This document shows, piece after piece, positions 5,431 through 6,280 of a stretch of DNA of 6,280 bases. Below the pieces are notes generated by a model. The model ran no database searches and had not been told where the DNA came from. It saw nothing but the letters and a program-made list of their open reading frames with translations. Within the stretch, counting starts at the first letter, position 1. Each line of letters starts with the position of its first letter. The DNA comes from Brachybacterium sp. Its GTDB lineage: Bacteria > Actinomycetota > Actinomycetes > Actinomycetales > Dermabacteraceae. A program made the translations under genes and the position numbers. The DNA lies in NCBI GenBank assembly GCA_027322375.1, contig DAHVRS010000567.1, positions 1 through 6,280 of the forward strand, written 5' to 3'.

Positions 5431-6280
5431 TCAGGCCCCGATCTCGTCGTCCACGAGGCGGGGGCGGCCCACCTGGAACCCGAACACGGCCAGCAGCACA
5501 CCGGTTCCGGCGAGGAACCACAGCACCGAGGCGCTGGCCCCGGTGGCGCCCAGCAGCGCCCCGGCCGCGACCGGGCCGAGCGCGGCGAGGAGGTAGCCGA
5601 CGGGCTGGACGGCGCCGGAGAGCCGCGCGGTCACGAGCGGCGAGCGGGTGCGGGCCGGCAGCAGTGCGATGACGGTCGGGAAGGCGAAGCCGCCGATGCC
5701 GAGGATGATCGCCCACACCAGCGGATCCACGCCGGGCAGCAGGAGCAGTCCCACGTAACCGATCGTGGTGAGCACGCCGAAGCTGCCTACGATCCCGGGC
5801 AGGCCGCGCCGGATCCGGGCGATCACGGTGGGCATGACGAGGCCGCCTACGAGGCCGCTGCCTGAGATCACGGCGACGAGCAAGCCGGCGTGGGTGGGGC
5901 TGACCCCGTTCGCGGTGAGGATCTGCGGGAGCATCCCGAACTGGGTGTAGGCGTTCAAGGACTGGAGTGCGAACATCACGGTGAGTGCGATCGCGGTGGG
6001 CGAGCGCAGCAGCGCCCCGTTCAGGGAGCCACGCGGCGGGGAGGGCGGGAAGTCGTGCCCGGTGCGGCGCAGCACCAGCACCCACAGCAGCACCGGCACC
6101 GCGACGATGAAGCCCCAGAACTGGAGGGAGACGCGCCACCCGTCGGCCCCGGGACCCTCGAGCGGGACCGCGAGCGCGGCGCCGGAGGAACCGCCGATCG
6201 CGAGGACCACGGTGTACAGGGTCATGAGCGCGACGGTGCGGGTGCCGCCGTGGACCTTGATCCAGGCCGGCAGCAGCACG
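5431..6280 (-). CDS. MFS transporter, CynX/NimT-like, N-terminus outside window
   Basis: About 283 residues of a major facilitator superfamily transporter are visible, with roughly eight hydrophobic helices (near 14-37, 48-70, 95-115, 131-150, 160-181, 187-207, 219-245 and 250-270 counting from the window edge). These would be TM5-TM12 of a 12-helix protein; the central cytoplasmic loop is the stretch RRTGHDFPPSPPRGS. The visible part begins V-L-L-P-A-W-I-K, then LYTVVLAIG and VPL...GWR, which resembles the region after TM4 in CynX-family (cyanate/nitroimidazole) transporters. Full-length members have about 400 residues, so about 120-130 are missing. The first codon at 6279 is GTG (Val), internal rather than a start. 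A short cytoplasmic helix linker with IARIRRG lies between TM8 and TM9. The substrate cannot be inferred. The gene ends 32 bp before the hydrolase-like gene on the same strand. Confidence 0.88.
   Translation of the reverse strand, partial: VLLPAWIKVHGGTRTVALMTLYTVVLAIGGSSGAALAVPLEGPGADGWRVSLQFWGFIVAVPVLLWVLVLRRTGHDFPPSPPRGSLNGALLRSPTAIALTVMFALQSLNAYTQFGMLPQILTANGVSPTHAGLLVAVISGSGLVGGLVMPTVIARIRRGLPGIVGSFGVLTTIGYVGLLLLPGVDPLVWAIILGIGGFAFPTVIALLPARTRSPLVTARLSGAVQPVGYLLAALGPVAAGALLGATGASASVLWFLAGTGVLLAVFGFQVGRPRLVDDEIGA

Noticed and set aside
4661..5596. A 311-codon plus-strand frame opposite the hydrolase-like gene
   Set aside because: It is antisense to recognisable family motifs and shows no domain or ribosome binding site.
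5399..6139. Extension of the hydrolase-like frame far upstream through the transporter gene
   Set aside because: The extension is Arg/Pro-rich and out of frame with the well-formed membrane helices of the transporter; the family fold begins after the ATG at 5398.

Overview
The window is uniformly very GC-rich, with G or C at most third codon positions, AGGAGG-type ribosome binding sites and long open shadow frames. It looks like chromosomal DNA of a high-GC actinobacterium. A Brachybacterium/Dermabacteraceae-like origin is my guess from general character, not from a search. I see no RNA gene, insertion sequence, CRISPR array or attachment site. Coding density is high and the longest gap without a gene is 195 bp.

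Layout. (1) Positions 1-1310, plus strand: the 3' part of a beta-lactamase-fold serine hydrolase. Its active-site motif SMTK begins at base 3, so the true start lies outside the window. (2) 1396-2625, minus strand: a Hanks-type Ser/Thr kinase ending in a single membrane helix with no sensor domain. It converges on gene 1 over an 85-bp gap holding a nested stem-loop. (3) 2702-2962, plus strand: an 86-residue single-pass membrane protein, divergent from the kinase across 76 bp. (4) 3158-4495, plus strand: a protein with the layout of the type I phosphodiesterase/nucleotide pyrophosphatase branch of the alkaline phosphatase superfamily, but with most metal-binding and nucleophile positions substituted. 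(5) 4571-5398, minus strand: a hormone-sensitive-lipase-type alpha/beta hydrolase whose nucleophile-elbow serine is glutamate. (6) 5431-6280, minus strand: the C-terminal two thirds of an MFS transporter resembling the CynX/NimT group, 32 bp upstream of gene 5 and probably cotranscribed with it.

The most interesting signal is that two adjacent, convergent genes (4 and 5) encode well-preserved enzyme folds whose catalytic residues appear to be missing, while the serine hydrolase and the kinase keep theirs. Genes 4 and 5 are intact open frames, so they look like pseudoenzymes rather than decaying genes. The second point is the pairing of a tail-anchored kinase with a divergent small membrane protein; a functional link between them is inference only. 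The two convergent gene borders carry stem-loops with the same outer arm sequence (CGGGGC/GCCCCG).
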